Below, piece after piece: positions 42,507 to 50,323 of a stretch of DNA of 64,000 nucleotides. Made by a program: the position numbers and the translations under genes. The stretch is from NCBI GenBank assembly GCA_025141675.1, contig CP081161.1, forward strand, positions 3,139,501 through 3,203,500, read 5' to 3'. How positions within the stretch are numbered: the first letter of the stretch is position 1; each line of letters starts with the position of its first letter. This DNA comes from Rhodobacteraceae bacterium S2214 (GTDB lineage Bacteria; Pseudomonadota; Alphaproteobacteria; Rhodobacterales; Rhodobacteraceae). A model generated the notes under the pieces. That model was not told where the DNA came from, did not search any database, and worked only from the letters and a program-made list of their open reading frames with translations.

Positions 42507-43634
42507 ATGGGCATTCTCGACTTCCTCTCTGGCCAATTTATCGACGTCATCCACTGGACTGACGACACCCAAGACACGATGGTTTGGCGTTTTGAACGCG
42601 CAGGTCACGAAATCAAATACGGCGCGAAGCTGACGGTCCGCGAAGGCCAAGCCGCTGTTTTTGTGCACGAAGGTCAGATGGCTGATGTGTTCACGCCGGG
42701 TCTGTACATGTTGGAAACCAACAACATGCCGATCATGACGACGCTGCAGCACTGGGATCATGGTTTCAAATCGCCGTTCAAATCCGAGATCTATTTCGTC
42801 GACACGACCCGCTTCGCGAACCTGAAATGGGGCACTAAAAACCCGATTATGTTGCGTGATCCCGAATTTGGACCAACCCGGATTCGCGCTTACGGCACCT
42901 ACACAATGAAGGTCAGCGATCCCGCACGGTTCATGACCGAAATCGTGGGCACGGACGGTGAATTTACGGCTGACGAAATCAGCTACCAAATCCGCAATAT
43001 CATCGTACAGGAATTCAGCCGCGCGATCGCGAAATCCGGTATTCCAGTGCTTGATATGGCCGCGAATACTGGCGAAGTCGGCAAGCTGATTGCAGATGCG
43101 ATCAACCCGACGATTGCCCAATACGGCATCATGCTACCGGAATTATACATCGAGAACATCAGCCTCCCCCCTGCCGTGGAAAAGGCGCTGGATACCCGCA
43201 CATCGCGCGGCATAACAGGCAATCTTGATGACCATCTGAAATATCAAGCGGCCCAAGCGATGGGGGCTGAAGGGTCTGCCGCTGGTCAAGCAATGGGTAT
43301 GGGCATGGGCGCAGGTCTTGGCATGAACATGGGCCAAATGTTCAATCAAGCCCCGCAAGCCGGACCATGGGGTGCGGCACCACAACAACCGGCTGCGATG
43401 GCACCTCCGCCTCCACCGCCGCCACCTGCGGAACATGTTTGGCATATTGCCGTCGCGGGCGACGTCACTGGCCCGTTTTCCAAAGCTGCGATGGGCCGCA
43501 AAGTCACCGAAGGTGCGCTTACACGTGACACAATGGTTTGGACGCAAGGACAGGACGGATGGATGCGCGCCGAAGATGTTGCTGATCTGAACAGCATCTT
43601 CACCGTCGCACCACCGCCCCCACCCGGAGCCTAA
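42507..43634 (+). CDS. SPFH/band-7 protein with C-terminal GYF_2 domain
   Basis: A 375-residue protein. Residues about 30-235 form an SPFH domain of the YdjI type (K-L-T-V-R-E-G-Q-A-A-V-F-V-H-E-G, then L-D-T-R-T-S-R-G). A Met/Gly/Gln-rich linker (about 250-300) and a run of eight prolines (about 302-309) lead to a GYF_2 domain (H-V-W-H-I-A-V-A-G-D-V-T-G-P-F-S-K-A-A-M...G-A-L-T-R-D-T-M-V-W-T-Q-G-Q-D-G-W). SPFH proteins scaffold membrane microdomains; GYF-type domains bind Pro-rich peptides. No N-terminal helix is seen. It is 80 bases after the DUF2927 gene. Confidence 0.85.
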   Translation: MGILDFLSGQFIDVIHWTDDTQDTMVWRFERAGHEIKYGAKLTVREGQAAVFVHEGQMADVFTPGLYMLETNNMPIMTTLQHWDHGFKSPFKSEIYFVDTTRFANLKWGTKNPIMLRDPEFGPTRIRAYGTYTMKVSDPARFMTEIVGTDGEFTADEISYQIRNIIVQEFSRAIAKSGIPVLDMAANTGEVGKLIADAINPTIAQYGIMLPELYIENISLPPAVEKALDTRTSRGITGNLDDHLKYQAAQAMGAEGSAAGQAMGMGMGAGLGMNMGQMFNQAPQAGPWGAAPQQPAAMAPPPPPPPPAEHVWHIAVAGDVTGPFSKAAMGRKVTEGALTRDTMVWTQGQDGWMRAEDVADLNSIFTVAPPPPPGA

Positions 43635-43637
43635 TCA

Positions 43638-44063
43638 ATGACGCCACGCATCCCCACCTTTTGTGCGATGACCGCCCTTTTGGCCGGCTGCGTGGCGTCT
43701 GATGCAACGACAGATCGCCCCGAAGGACTGTCACCCGTCGACGTGATTGCAACGCAAGCCGACCTGACAGCACGGTTTCCGACAGCCAACGCGTTCAGCG
43801 CGCTTGCCCCAAGCGGCGAAGGCGTGATTTTCGCACTGGACGGCACCGCCACTTACATCAATCCAGCCTTTAACACGCGGATCGAAAGCACAATTTCCGG
43901 CTTCGATGGCAACACCATGTGCGTCGCAGAAGCAGGCGGTTGGAGCGGTATTTGCATTTCACTGTTCCAAACCCAAGCTGGCAATAACTATTGCGAAGGC
44001 ACCTTCGGCGATGGTGGTGCATTGAATTTCCCATGCACCTTACAGCCAGCACTACCAATTTGA
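43638..44063 (+). CDS. small lipoprotein of unknown function
   Basis: A 141-residue lipoprotein: signal with lipobox L-L-A-G-C (Cys17). The mature part has no recognised family; it is Ser/Thr/Gly-rich with several cysteines (T-M-C-V-A-E-A-G-G-W-S-G-I-C-I-S, N-Y-C-E-G-T-F-G-D-G-G, L-N-F-P-C-T-L-Q-P), suggesting disulfides in the periplasm. It lies three bases after the SPFH gene, so it is in the same operon. Confidence 0.7.
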   Translation: MTPRIPTFCAMTALLAGCVASDATTDRPEGLSPVDVIATQADLTARFPTANAFSALAPSGEGVIFALDGTATYINPAFNTRIESTISGFDGNTMCVAEAGGWSGICISLFQTQAGNNYCEGTFGDGGALNFPCTLQPALPI

Positions 44064-44097
44064 CGAAACTTTTTCGGGCACGTCGCGTGTCTGAAGC

Positions 44098-44652
44098 ATG
44101 AACAACAGCCGCGCCATATTCAGCCCGAACAAGCGGTCGCTCGTCAAAGTACTGCATGGCGTCACGATTCCACTTTTCGTCTGGTTTATGTTGGTGACGC
44201 CGGAAGACGTAAACCGGATCGGGCGTTGGGCCTTCCACGTGCATTCGTTTCTTGGGCTAATCTTCGTGAGCTTCGCCCTCTTTTGGACAGCAACATATCT
44301 GAAGCGCGGCCTTGTCGGACGCCCTGGTCCAAAGCTCGGTCCGCGGGCCAAACGCGCCCATCAAGTTTTGCACAAGACACTTATCTTGGGGCTATTTGGC
44401 GTCGCACTGACTGGGTTTGGCTTGGGCGTTACATCTGCAACGCAGTTGTGGGCAGGCAATATCGTTCCCATTGGTGTGCCACTGAACCTGCCAAAGTGGA
44501 ACGATTTCATCGGTCAGGTTCACATCTACGAATTCTACATCCTTGCAGTCATTGCGATTGCTCACGCAGGATTTCACACGTGGCGGCACGTTCGATTACG
44601 CGACAACGCGTTGCGGATCATGGCCCCGAAAGCCTTGCATCGGTTCCTATGA
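44098..44652 (+). CDS. cytochrome b561-type membrane protein
   Basis: A 184-residue four-helix protein. Possible heme-b histidines are H20 (K-V-L-H-G), H47/H49 (A-F-H-V-H-S-F), H91 area (Q-V-L-H-K-T) and C-terminal I-A-H-A-G-F-H-T-W-R-H. It fits the small prokaryotic cytochrome b561 group that shuttles electrons between quinones and periplasmic acceptors. It starts 34 bases after the lipoprotein and ends 88 bases before the zinc-ribbon gene. Confidence 0.82.
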   Translation: MNNSRAIFSPNKRSLVKVLHGVTIPLFVWFMLVTPEDVNRIGRWAFHVHSFLGLIFVSFALFWTATYLKRGLVGRPGPKLGPRAKRAHQVLHKTLILGLFGVALTGFGLGVTSATQLWAGNIVPIGVPLNLPKWNDFIGQVHIYEFYILAVIAIAHAGFHTWRHVRLRDNALRIMAPKALHRFL

Positions 44653-44740
44653 CACCCTTCCTTTTGGGTGGTCGCTGGGTCGCGTTTCCGGCTATGATCA
44701 AATCAACCGCTTTAGCCGCCCCAGAAGAAGCACGCTTCAC

Positions 44741-45859
44741 ATGACCGACACTGATTTCGACACCCCAAACAGCCCGCTCCAAGAACACCGGTTCCCTTGT
44801 GATAATTGCGGGTCCGATCTGCGGTTTGACCCCGGCGATCACCGTCTCATCTGTGATCATTGCGGCAATACCGAACCATTGGAATCAGCGGCAGGCGTCG
44901 CCAGTGGGATCAAGGAACTTGATTTTAAAGACGCTGTGGCCAACGCACTGGCCGAAGAAGACATCGAAGAAACAAAGGTCATCACCTGCCCGAATTGCGG
45001 CGCGCAGACCGAATTCGATAGCGATACGCACGCTGCAGAATGTCCGTTCTGCGCAACGCCTGTCGTCACGGACACCGGCACGCACCGCCACATCAAGCCG
45101 CGTGGCCTTTTACCGTTTGAGCTAGACGAACCGGCGTCCCGTAAAGAACTAACGGATTGGCTGGGATCGCTATGGTTCGCGCCAAACGGGCTGACAGAAT
45201 ACGCTCGTAAAGGCCGAAAAATGAACGGTATTTACGTGCCTTACTGGACGTTCGATGCCGATACAAAATCCAACTACACTGGCCAGCGCGGCACCCATTA
45301 CTACGAAACCAAAACAGTCGTGCGGGATGGGAAACGAAAACAGGTTCGGGTTCGCAAAACGCGCTGGCGGGCTGCATCGGGCCGTGTTGCGCGTTTCTTT
45401 GACGACGTGCTTGTTCTCGCCTCAAACAGCCTGCCGAAGAAATACACCGACGGTCTGGAACCGTGGGACCTATCCGCGCTAGAGCCATATAAGCCTGAAT
45501 ATCTGGCTGGTTTTAGGGCTGAAGGATATCAAGTCGAATTAACCGACGGTTTCACCGAAGCCCGCGCCTACATGGACCGCATGATCAGGCGCGACGTCAA
45601 ATACGACATTGGTGGCGATGAACAACGAATCAGCAATGTTCAAACGCAAATCAGCGATGTGACCTTCAAACACATCCTGCTGCCGGTCTGGCTTGCGGCC
45701 TACAAATACAACGGTAAGACCTATCGCTTTGTCGTCAACGGCCGGACGGGCCGTGTGCAGGGCGAAAGGCCATACTCTGCTTGGAAAATCACATTTGCAG
45801 TCATTATCGGCTTGATTATCGCGGCAGGTGTGGGATTTGTTATCGCTAACAGTCAATAG
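44741..45859 (+). CDS. membrane-anchored double zinc-ribbon protein (YdjG-like)
   Basis: A 372-residue protein. Two zinc ribbons: C20/C23 with C38/C41 (C-D-N-C...C-D-H-C) and C83/C86 with C101/C104 (C-P-N-C...C-P-F-C). The middle has W-T-F-D-A-D, Y-Y-E-T-K-T and a long charged region; the end, about residues 348-372, is a membrane helix (ITFAVIIGLIIAAGVGFVI). This arrangement resembles TFIIB-type zinc-ribbon membrane proteins such as Bacillus subtilis YdjG, whose operon partner YdjI is an SPFH protein, as in the gene two places upstream. The ATG at 44741 is the likely start. Confidence 0.75.
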   Translation: MTDTDFDTPNSPLQEHRFPCDNCGSDLRFDPGDHRLICDHCGNTEPLESAAGVASGIKELDFKDAVANALAEEDIEETKVITCPNCGAQTEFDSDTHAAECPFCATPVVTDTGTHRHIKPRGLLPFELDEPASRKELTDWLGSLWFAPNGLTEYARKGRKMNGIYVPYWTFDADTKSNYTGQRGTHYYETKTVVRDGKRKQVRVRKTRWRAASGRVARFFDDVLVLASNSLPKKYTDGLEPWDLSALEPYKPEYLAGFRAEGYQVELTDGFTEARAYMDRMIRRDVKYDIGGDEQRISNVQTQISDVTFKHILLPVWLAAYKYNGKTYRFVVNGRTGRVQGERPYSAWKITFAVIIGLIIAAGVGFVIANSQ

Positions 45860-45869
45860 GAGATAGGCG

Positions 45870-46787
45870 ATGATCCTGTGTGCGGGCGAAGCCCTGATCG
45901 ATATGCTACCGCGTGAAACATCCGCAGGGGAAGCCGCGTTCGCGCCACATGCGGGCGGCGCCGTGTTCAACACAAGCATCGCTTTGGGTCGTCTTGGCGT
46001 TCCGACGCAATTCTATTCAGGCATTTCCAACGATCTGTTCGGTGAAGTTCTGACCGGTGCGCTGGCCGCATCCAACGTCGATGCTAGCCTCGCCCATCGT
46101 TCGGACCAACCGACGACCTTGGCCTTCGTGAAACTGGTGGATGGACACGCAAGCTACGCCTTCTACGACGAAAACACCGCCGGACGCATGCTGCCGTTGG
46201 ATAGCCTGCCCGATACGTCAGCGGACGCATTGTTCCTTGGCGGTATTTCTTTGGCTGTTGAACCATGTGCGGGAACTTACGCGGCCCTGCTGAAACGCGA
46301 AGCATCCAGCAAGGTCACGATGATCGATCCGAACATCCGTCCGACGTTCATCAAAGACGAAGCCGTATATCGCGCCCGCATCGCAGAGATGATCGGCCTC
46401 GCAGACATCATCAAACTATCCGACGAAGACCTTGATTGGATCGATCCGGAAGGCGGCACAGCCGATAAAGCCCGCAAAATGGTTGCCGATAACGATCTGA
46501 AATTGTTGTGCATTACCGAAGGGTCCAAAGGGGTGACCGGATACACGCCGACCCAAGAAATCTTTGTCGCTGCGAACAAGGCAACCGTTGTCGACACTGT
46601 TGGTGCGGGCGATACATTCAACGCAGGTCTGCTGGCCAGCTTGCATAACGCAGGGCTTTTGACGAAATCCGGCGTCGCCAGTCTATCAGATGATGCCGTG
46701 CGTGATGCGCTGTCCCTTGGCGCCAGAACTGCCGCGATCACAGTGTCGCGCGCTGGTGCGAATCCACCGTGGGCCTCTGAATTGTGA
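45870..46787 (+). CDS. PfkB-family carbohydrate kinase (fructokinase-like)
   Basis: A 305-residue ribokinase-superfamily enzyme phosphorylating a sugar, probably fructose. It starts [14 protein letters not shown], has an N-terminal [15 protein letters not shown], and the C-terminal signature [14 protein letters not shown] with the catalytic Asp. It overlaps dtd by four bases (GTGA), so the two are coupled. It is 10 bases after the zinc-ribbon gene but functionally unrelated. Confidence 0.87.
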   Translation: MILCAGEALIDMLPRETSAGEAAFAPHAGGAVFNTSIALGRLGVPTQFYSGISNDLFGEVLTGALAASNVDASLAHRSDQPTTLAFVKLVDGHASYAFYDENTAGRMLPLDSLPDTSADALFLGGISLAVEPCAGTYAALLKREASSKVTMIDPNIRPTFIKDEAVYRARIAEMIGLADIIKLSDEDLDWIDPEGGTADKARKMVADNDLKLLCITEGSKGVTGYTPTQEIFVAANKATVVDTVGAGDTFNAGLLASLHNAGLLTKSGVASLSDDAVRDALSLGARTAAITVSRAGANPPWASEL

Positions 46788-47221
46788 GAGCCCTAATCCA
46801 GCGCGTCACTGACGCACGTGTTGTTGTTGATGGCGAAACCATCGGTGAAATCGGTCGCGGCCTGTTGATCCTCGTTTGTGCGATGCAGGGTGATACCGCA
46901 GCGCAGTCAGCCAAACTTGCCGCAAAGATCAGCAAGCTGCGGATCTTCACCGACGATGCTGGCAAAATGAACCTGTCACTTGCCGACACAGGCGGATCAG
47001 CTTTGATTGTCAGCCAGTTCACACTGGCAGGCGACACATCTCGCGGCAATCGTCCTGGTTTTTCGATTGCGGCACGCCCCGAAGAAGGGCGCGCGCTTTA
47101 CGAGCAATTCATCGACGATGTCGCGGCTTTAGGGATCACAACGCAAACCGGCTCATTCGGGGCTGATATGAAGGTCAGCCTCACCAACGATGGTCCTGTT
47201 ACGTTGTGGCTGGACGTCTAG
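46784..47221 (+). CDS. dtd: D-aminoacyl-tRNA deacylase
   Basis: Hydrolyses D-aminoacyl-tRNAs and Gly-tRNA(Ala), keeping D-residues out of proteins. The 145-residue protein begins M(V)[17 protein letters not shown] and has the S-Q-F-T-L-A and R-G-N-R-P-G-F signatures with the cis Gly-Pro loop near the end ([10 protein letters not shown]). GTG start overlaps the sugar-kinase stop. Convergent with znuB, ten bases apart. Confidence 0.96.
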   Translation: MRALIQRVTDARVVVDGETIGEIGRGLLILVCAMQGDTAAQSAKLAAKISKLRIFTDDAGKMNLSLADTGGSALIVSQFTLAGDTSRGNRPGFSIAARPEEGRALYEQFIDDVAALGITTQTGSFGADMKVSLTNDGPVTLWLDV

Positions 47222-47231
47222 GCGCGGGCCA

Positions 47232-48020
47232 TTACGCCCGTAACCGCCCCAATACTGTCGTCGCGGCAAAAACGCAGGCCGCCGCCACCACGATTGATGG
47301 CCCGGTCGGCGTGTCGAACATCAAGGACGCTTGCGTACCTGCAAATGCAGCCAACGTCCCAACGATGATTGAAGCGACCGCCATGCCCTCAGGCGTGCGG
47401 GCCAATTGGCGTGACGCGGACGCGGGAATAATCAGTAAGGCCGTTATCAACAGCGCGCCGACGACCTTAATGGCCACGGCCACGACCAACGCCAGCAGAA
47501 TCGTCAGCAACAGTTCCTGCTTGCGCGGGTCGATACCCGCCGCATAGGCCAAATCGGGACTCAGCGTGGCCGTCAAAAGATGTGACCACTGCCACCACAG
47601 TACGCCAACGACGATAAACGCACCGCCCCAGATGATCGCAAGGTCTGTCGTTCCGACGCTCAATACGTTCCCGAAAAGGTAAGCCGACAGGCTAAGCTTC
47701 GCACCTGACAACAATGACACGATCACAAGGCCCAGCGCCAAGGCGCTATGGGCCAGCACCCCAAGCGCCGCGTCGGCCGTCTGCCCTGCGCCTGTTAATT
47801 GCAAAAATATCAAAGCGATACAGACCGCCGTGATGATCACCCCCACATAGATCGACATTGAAAACGCCAACGACAGTGCCACGCCCAAAACCGCCGCATG
47901 TGCCATCGCATCCCCGAAATAGGCCATGCGCCGCCACACGACGAAACAGCCCAGAACGCCTGTCGCTACAACAGTTCCAAGGGCAGCAAGGACCCCGCGC
48001 ACCACAAAATCGTCAAGCAT
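47232..48020 (-). CDS. znuB: zinc ABC transporter permease
   Basis: A 262-residue membrane protein with seven to eight helices, of the ABC-3 family. Family marks include F-V-V-W-R-R-M-A-Y-F-G-D-A-M-A-H at the start and G-A-L-L-I-T-A-L-L-I-I-P-A-S-A-S-R near the end. It is last in zur-znuC-znuB and its start overlaps the znuC stop by one base (TAATG). Confidence 0.93.
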   Translation of the reverse strand: MLDDFVVRGVLAALGTVVATGVLGCFVVWRRMAYFGDAMAHAAVLGVALSLAFSMSIYVGVIITAVCIALIFLQLTGAGQTADAALGVLAHSALALGLVIVSLLSGAKLSLSAYLFGNVLSVGTTDLAIIWGGAFIVVGVLWWQWSHLLTATLSPDLAYAAGIDPRKQELLLTILLALVVAVAIKVVGALLITALLIIPASASRQLARTPEGMAVASIIVGTLAAFAGTQASLMFDTPTGPSIVVAAACVFAATTVLGRLRA

Positions 48021-48769
48021 TATTCGGCTGCCTCATGGGTATGGTCGTGGTCGTGATCATGGTGGTGGTGATGATCGTGGTCATGCCGGTACAGCGCCAA
48101 AGCGCCACCCGTCCCAGTGCCGAACAATTCGCGATATGCCGGGGCTGCGCTGACAACTTCAGGCGTTCCTTCGCAACACACATGACCGTTCAGACAAATC
48201 ACGCGGTCAGAGGCGCTCATCACGACGTGTAATTCGTGGCTCACCATTAAGACTGCGCAACCCAATTCTTGGCGGACCGCTTCGATCTGACGGTAGAAGC
48301 TCGCAGAGCCCGGTTGATCCAACCCCTGCGTCGCCTCATCAAGCATCAGAATATCGGGGCGTCCAAGGATCGCTCGCGCAAGCAGAACCCGCTGGAACTG
48401 ACCGCCAGACAAATCCGACATTTGGCGTTTGCCGAGATCAGACAGCCCAGCGGTTTCAAGCGCTTCACAGGCCTGCGCATCGCTGACTTTTTTCGGCAAA
48501 TCCAAGAAACGGCGCACCGTCAGCGGCATTGTCTGATCGATGTGCAGTTTCTGCGGCACATAGCCGATCTTGATGCCCTTGGATCGCGTGACAGTTCCCG
48601 TGCTTGGTTTCAACGCGCCAATCAAAACGCGCAATAGCGTTGATTTTCCGGACCCGTTTGGCCCCACAATCGTCACGATTTCACCCGGCACCAATGCCAT
48701 GGTGACACGATCCAGAACTGTTTGGCCACCGTAGCGGACAGCAACCTTGTCAGCAGTCAAAAGTGTCAT
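48020..48769 (-). CDS. znuC: zinc ABC transporter ATP-binding protein
   Basis: A 249-residue ATPase. Walker A G-P-N-G-S-G-K-S-T, signature L-S-G-G-Q-F-Q-R-V-L-L-A-R-A-I, Walker B I-L-M-L-D-E-A-T-Q-G-L-D. The C-terminus is a His/Asp tail (Y-R-H-D-H-D-H-H-H-H-H-D-H-D-H-D-H-T-H), which may bind or sense zinc. The ATG at 48769 overlaps the zur stop (ATGA); the GTG at 48793 is rejected. Confidence 0.94.
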   Translation of the reverse strand: MTLLTADKVAVRYGGQTVLDRVTMALVPGEIVTIVGPNGSGKSTLLRVLIGALKPSTGTVTRSKGIKIGYVPQKLHIDQTMPLTVRRFLDLPKKVSDAQACEALETAGLSDLGKRQMSDLSGGQFQRVLLARAILGRPDILMLDEATQGLDQPGSASFYRQIEAVRQELGCAVLMVSHELHVVMSASDRVICLNGHVCCEGTPEVVSAAPAYRELFGTGTGGALALYRHDHDHHHHHDHDHDHTHEAAE

Positions 48770-49245
48770 GACGGGTCCTGACAAGTTGGGCACAGACCTT
48801 CGGCTTCGATCACGGTTTGCTCGATCTGGAAACCGGCAGAGGCCGCACTTTGCCCCAAGGCGCTATTGCCTGCCTGCGCTTCAGCGACGGTTCCGCAACC
48901 ACGACAAATCATGAATGCCGGATCGTGGGTCGTATCAGGATGGGCGCAAGCCACGAAGGCATTCAAACGTTCGATCCGGTGCACAAATCCTTGATCCACA
49001 AGGAAAGACAAAGCGCGGTAAGCCACAGGTGGCTTCGCCCCGAAACCGTCTGCATCAAGCCGCGCCAAGACATCATATGCGCCAAGGGCTGCATGTGCTT
49101 CGAGCAAGATTTCAAGCGTCCGACGCCGCACCGGCGTGAACTGCACCTTCCGCGCCAAACACGCAGCATCCGCCGCTGATAACGCGGTTGCCACACAGGC
49201 ACGATGGTCGTGCTTTGCGAATCCTTTGGCGGGTGTGGTTTCCAT
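48766..49245 (-). CDS. zur: zinc uptake regulator, Fur family
   Basis: A 159-residue repressor of zinc acquisition. The Fur-type winged helix is visible (V-R-R-R-T-L-E-I-L-L, A-Y-D-V-L-A-R-L, P-V-A-Y-R-A-L-S-F-L). Structural zinc cysteines C-R-G-C and C-P-T-C lie in the C-terminal half, with the regulatory His-rich zone A-C-A-H-P-D-T-T-H-D. It heads the minus-strand operon, divergent from znuA, with a palindrome in between. Confidence 0.92.
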   Translation of the reverse strand: METTPAKGFAKHDHRACVATALSAADAACLARKVQFTPVRRRTLEILLEAHAALGAYDVLARLDADGFGAKPPVAYRALSFLVDQGFVHRIERLNAFVACAHPDTTHDPAFMICRGCGTVAEAQAGNSALGQSAASAGFQIEQTVIEAEGLCPTCQDPS

Positions 49246-49255
49246 CTTGCCATCC

Positions 49256-49277
49256 GTGTTACGTTATAACATACCAC
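49256..49277. promoter_or_regulatory. Zur-type operator between zur and znuA
   Basis: An imperfect palindrome, GTGTTACGTTATAACATACC, centred between 49266 and 49267; 9 of 11 base pairs match across the dyad. It resembles the Zur consensus G-T-T-A-T-N-T-T-A-T-A-A-C-A-T. It lies 11 bases upstream of zur and 33 upstream of znuA, so it could control both. Confidence 0.75.
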
Positions 49278-49309
49278 AATTTATGTTGATTCACTCAAAG
49301 AGGCAAGTC

Positions 49310-50323
49310 ATGTCCCTACGTTCTCTCCCACTTTTGTCACTACTGGCGGCTGTCCCTGCCGCTGCTTGGGCCGATGCGCCACAAGTTATGACCGATTTTG
49401 GCCCGACCCATAGCATCGCGACGACATTGATGCAGGGCATTGGGACGCCAGACGTCCTGCTAGCTCCCGGTGACGATCCCCACGATTTTACATTGCGTCC
49501 ATCACAGGCCCGCACACTTTCCCAAGCTGATCTCGTGATTTGGGTGGGTGCATCCCTGACACCTTGGTTGGTTGATCCGCTTGAAAACCTGGCAGGTGAC
49601 GCCGCGCACTTGTCACTGCTTGAGACAGAGGGCTGGAACCTGCTGCCATTCCGCGATCTTGATGAGGCCATGGGCCATGATGATCATGCAGAGCACGGCG
49701 ATCATGATGACCACGAAGACCATGGCGAACACGCGGAACATGGCGATCATGATGATCACGAAGACCATGACGACCACGCGGAACATGGCGATCATGATGA
49801 TCATGCGAGCCACGACCATGGTGAATTTGACCCGCATGCGTGGCTCGACCCCACTGCCGTATCCGTATGGGCCGATGCGGTGGCACAAGCCTTGATCGCT
49901 CAAGACGCGGAGAACGCGGAACAATACGCCGCGAACCTTGCGGCATTCCAAACGGACCTCACAACGCTCTCGGCAGAGCTGGCCGCCACTGCGATACAGA
50001 TCGACGGCACACAGATCATTCTGCCGCACGACAGTTTCCAGTATTTTGAGGTCGGTGTCGGTCTGACCCCTGCGGGCTTTATTTCGAACTCTGAAGACGC
50101 CGATCCTGGCCCCGGTCACCTGCGCGAGCTGCGTGAAATGGTCGAAGCGGGCGACGTGACCTGCGTGCTGCACGAATCCCCAACGGACGCGGAATGGGCT
50201 GCTGTTCTGATTGAGAACACAGCAGCACAAACGGCGATGGTCGATGCGACAGACCGCGCTGGCGTGGGTTACATCGCGATGATGACAAGCCTCGCAACGA
50301 CCCTACGCGATTGCGCCAACTAA
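49310..50323 (+). CDS. znuA: zinc ABC transporter substrate-binding protein
   Basis: A 337-residue periplasmic zinc-binding protein, signal MSLRSLPLLSLLAAVPAAAWA. Metal-binding histidines are in G-P-T-H-S-I, D-D-P-H-D-F and F-D-P-H-A-W. A long His/Asp/Glu loop (about residues 120-173) is typical of ZnuA but unusually repetitive, being encoded by 45-base repeats. An ATG at 49310 with AAGAGG is used; an in-frame ORF starting at 49136 overlaps zur. It is convergent with the MATE gene by four bases. Confidence 0.95.
   Translation: MSLRSLPLLSLLAAVPAAAWADAPQVMTDFGPTHSIATTLMQGIGTPDVLLAPGDDPHDFTLRPSQARTLSQADLVIWVGASLTPWLVDPLENLAGDAAHLSLLETEGWNLLPFRDLDEAMGHDDHAEHGDHDDHEDHGEHAEHGDHDDHEDHDDHAEHGDHDDHASHDHGEFDPHAWLDPTAVSVWADAVAQALIAQDAENAEQYAANLAAFQTDLTTLSAELAATAIQIDGTQIILPHDSFQYFEVGVGLTPAGFISNSEDADPGPGHLRELREMVEAGDVTCVLHESPTDAEWAAVLIENTAAQTAMVDATDRAGVGYIAMMTSLATTLRDCAN
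49691..49810 (+). repeat. tandem 45-base repeats in znuA
   Basis: Two full copies (49691-49735, 49736-49780) and a third partial copy (49781-49810) encode 15-residue units of the form E-H-G-D-H-D-D-H-E-D-H. Copies differ by a few bases. In-frame, so length variation would change only the number of histidines. Confidence 0.85.

Noticed and set aside
48915..49300. extension of znuA upstream to 49136
   Set aside because: It would cover the Zur palindrome and zur, and remove the signal peptide from the N-terminus.
49691..49810. possible CRISPR-like direct repeats
   Set aside because: No spacers; repeats are contiguous and in frame within znuA.
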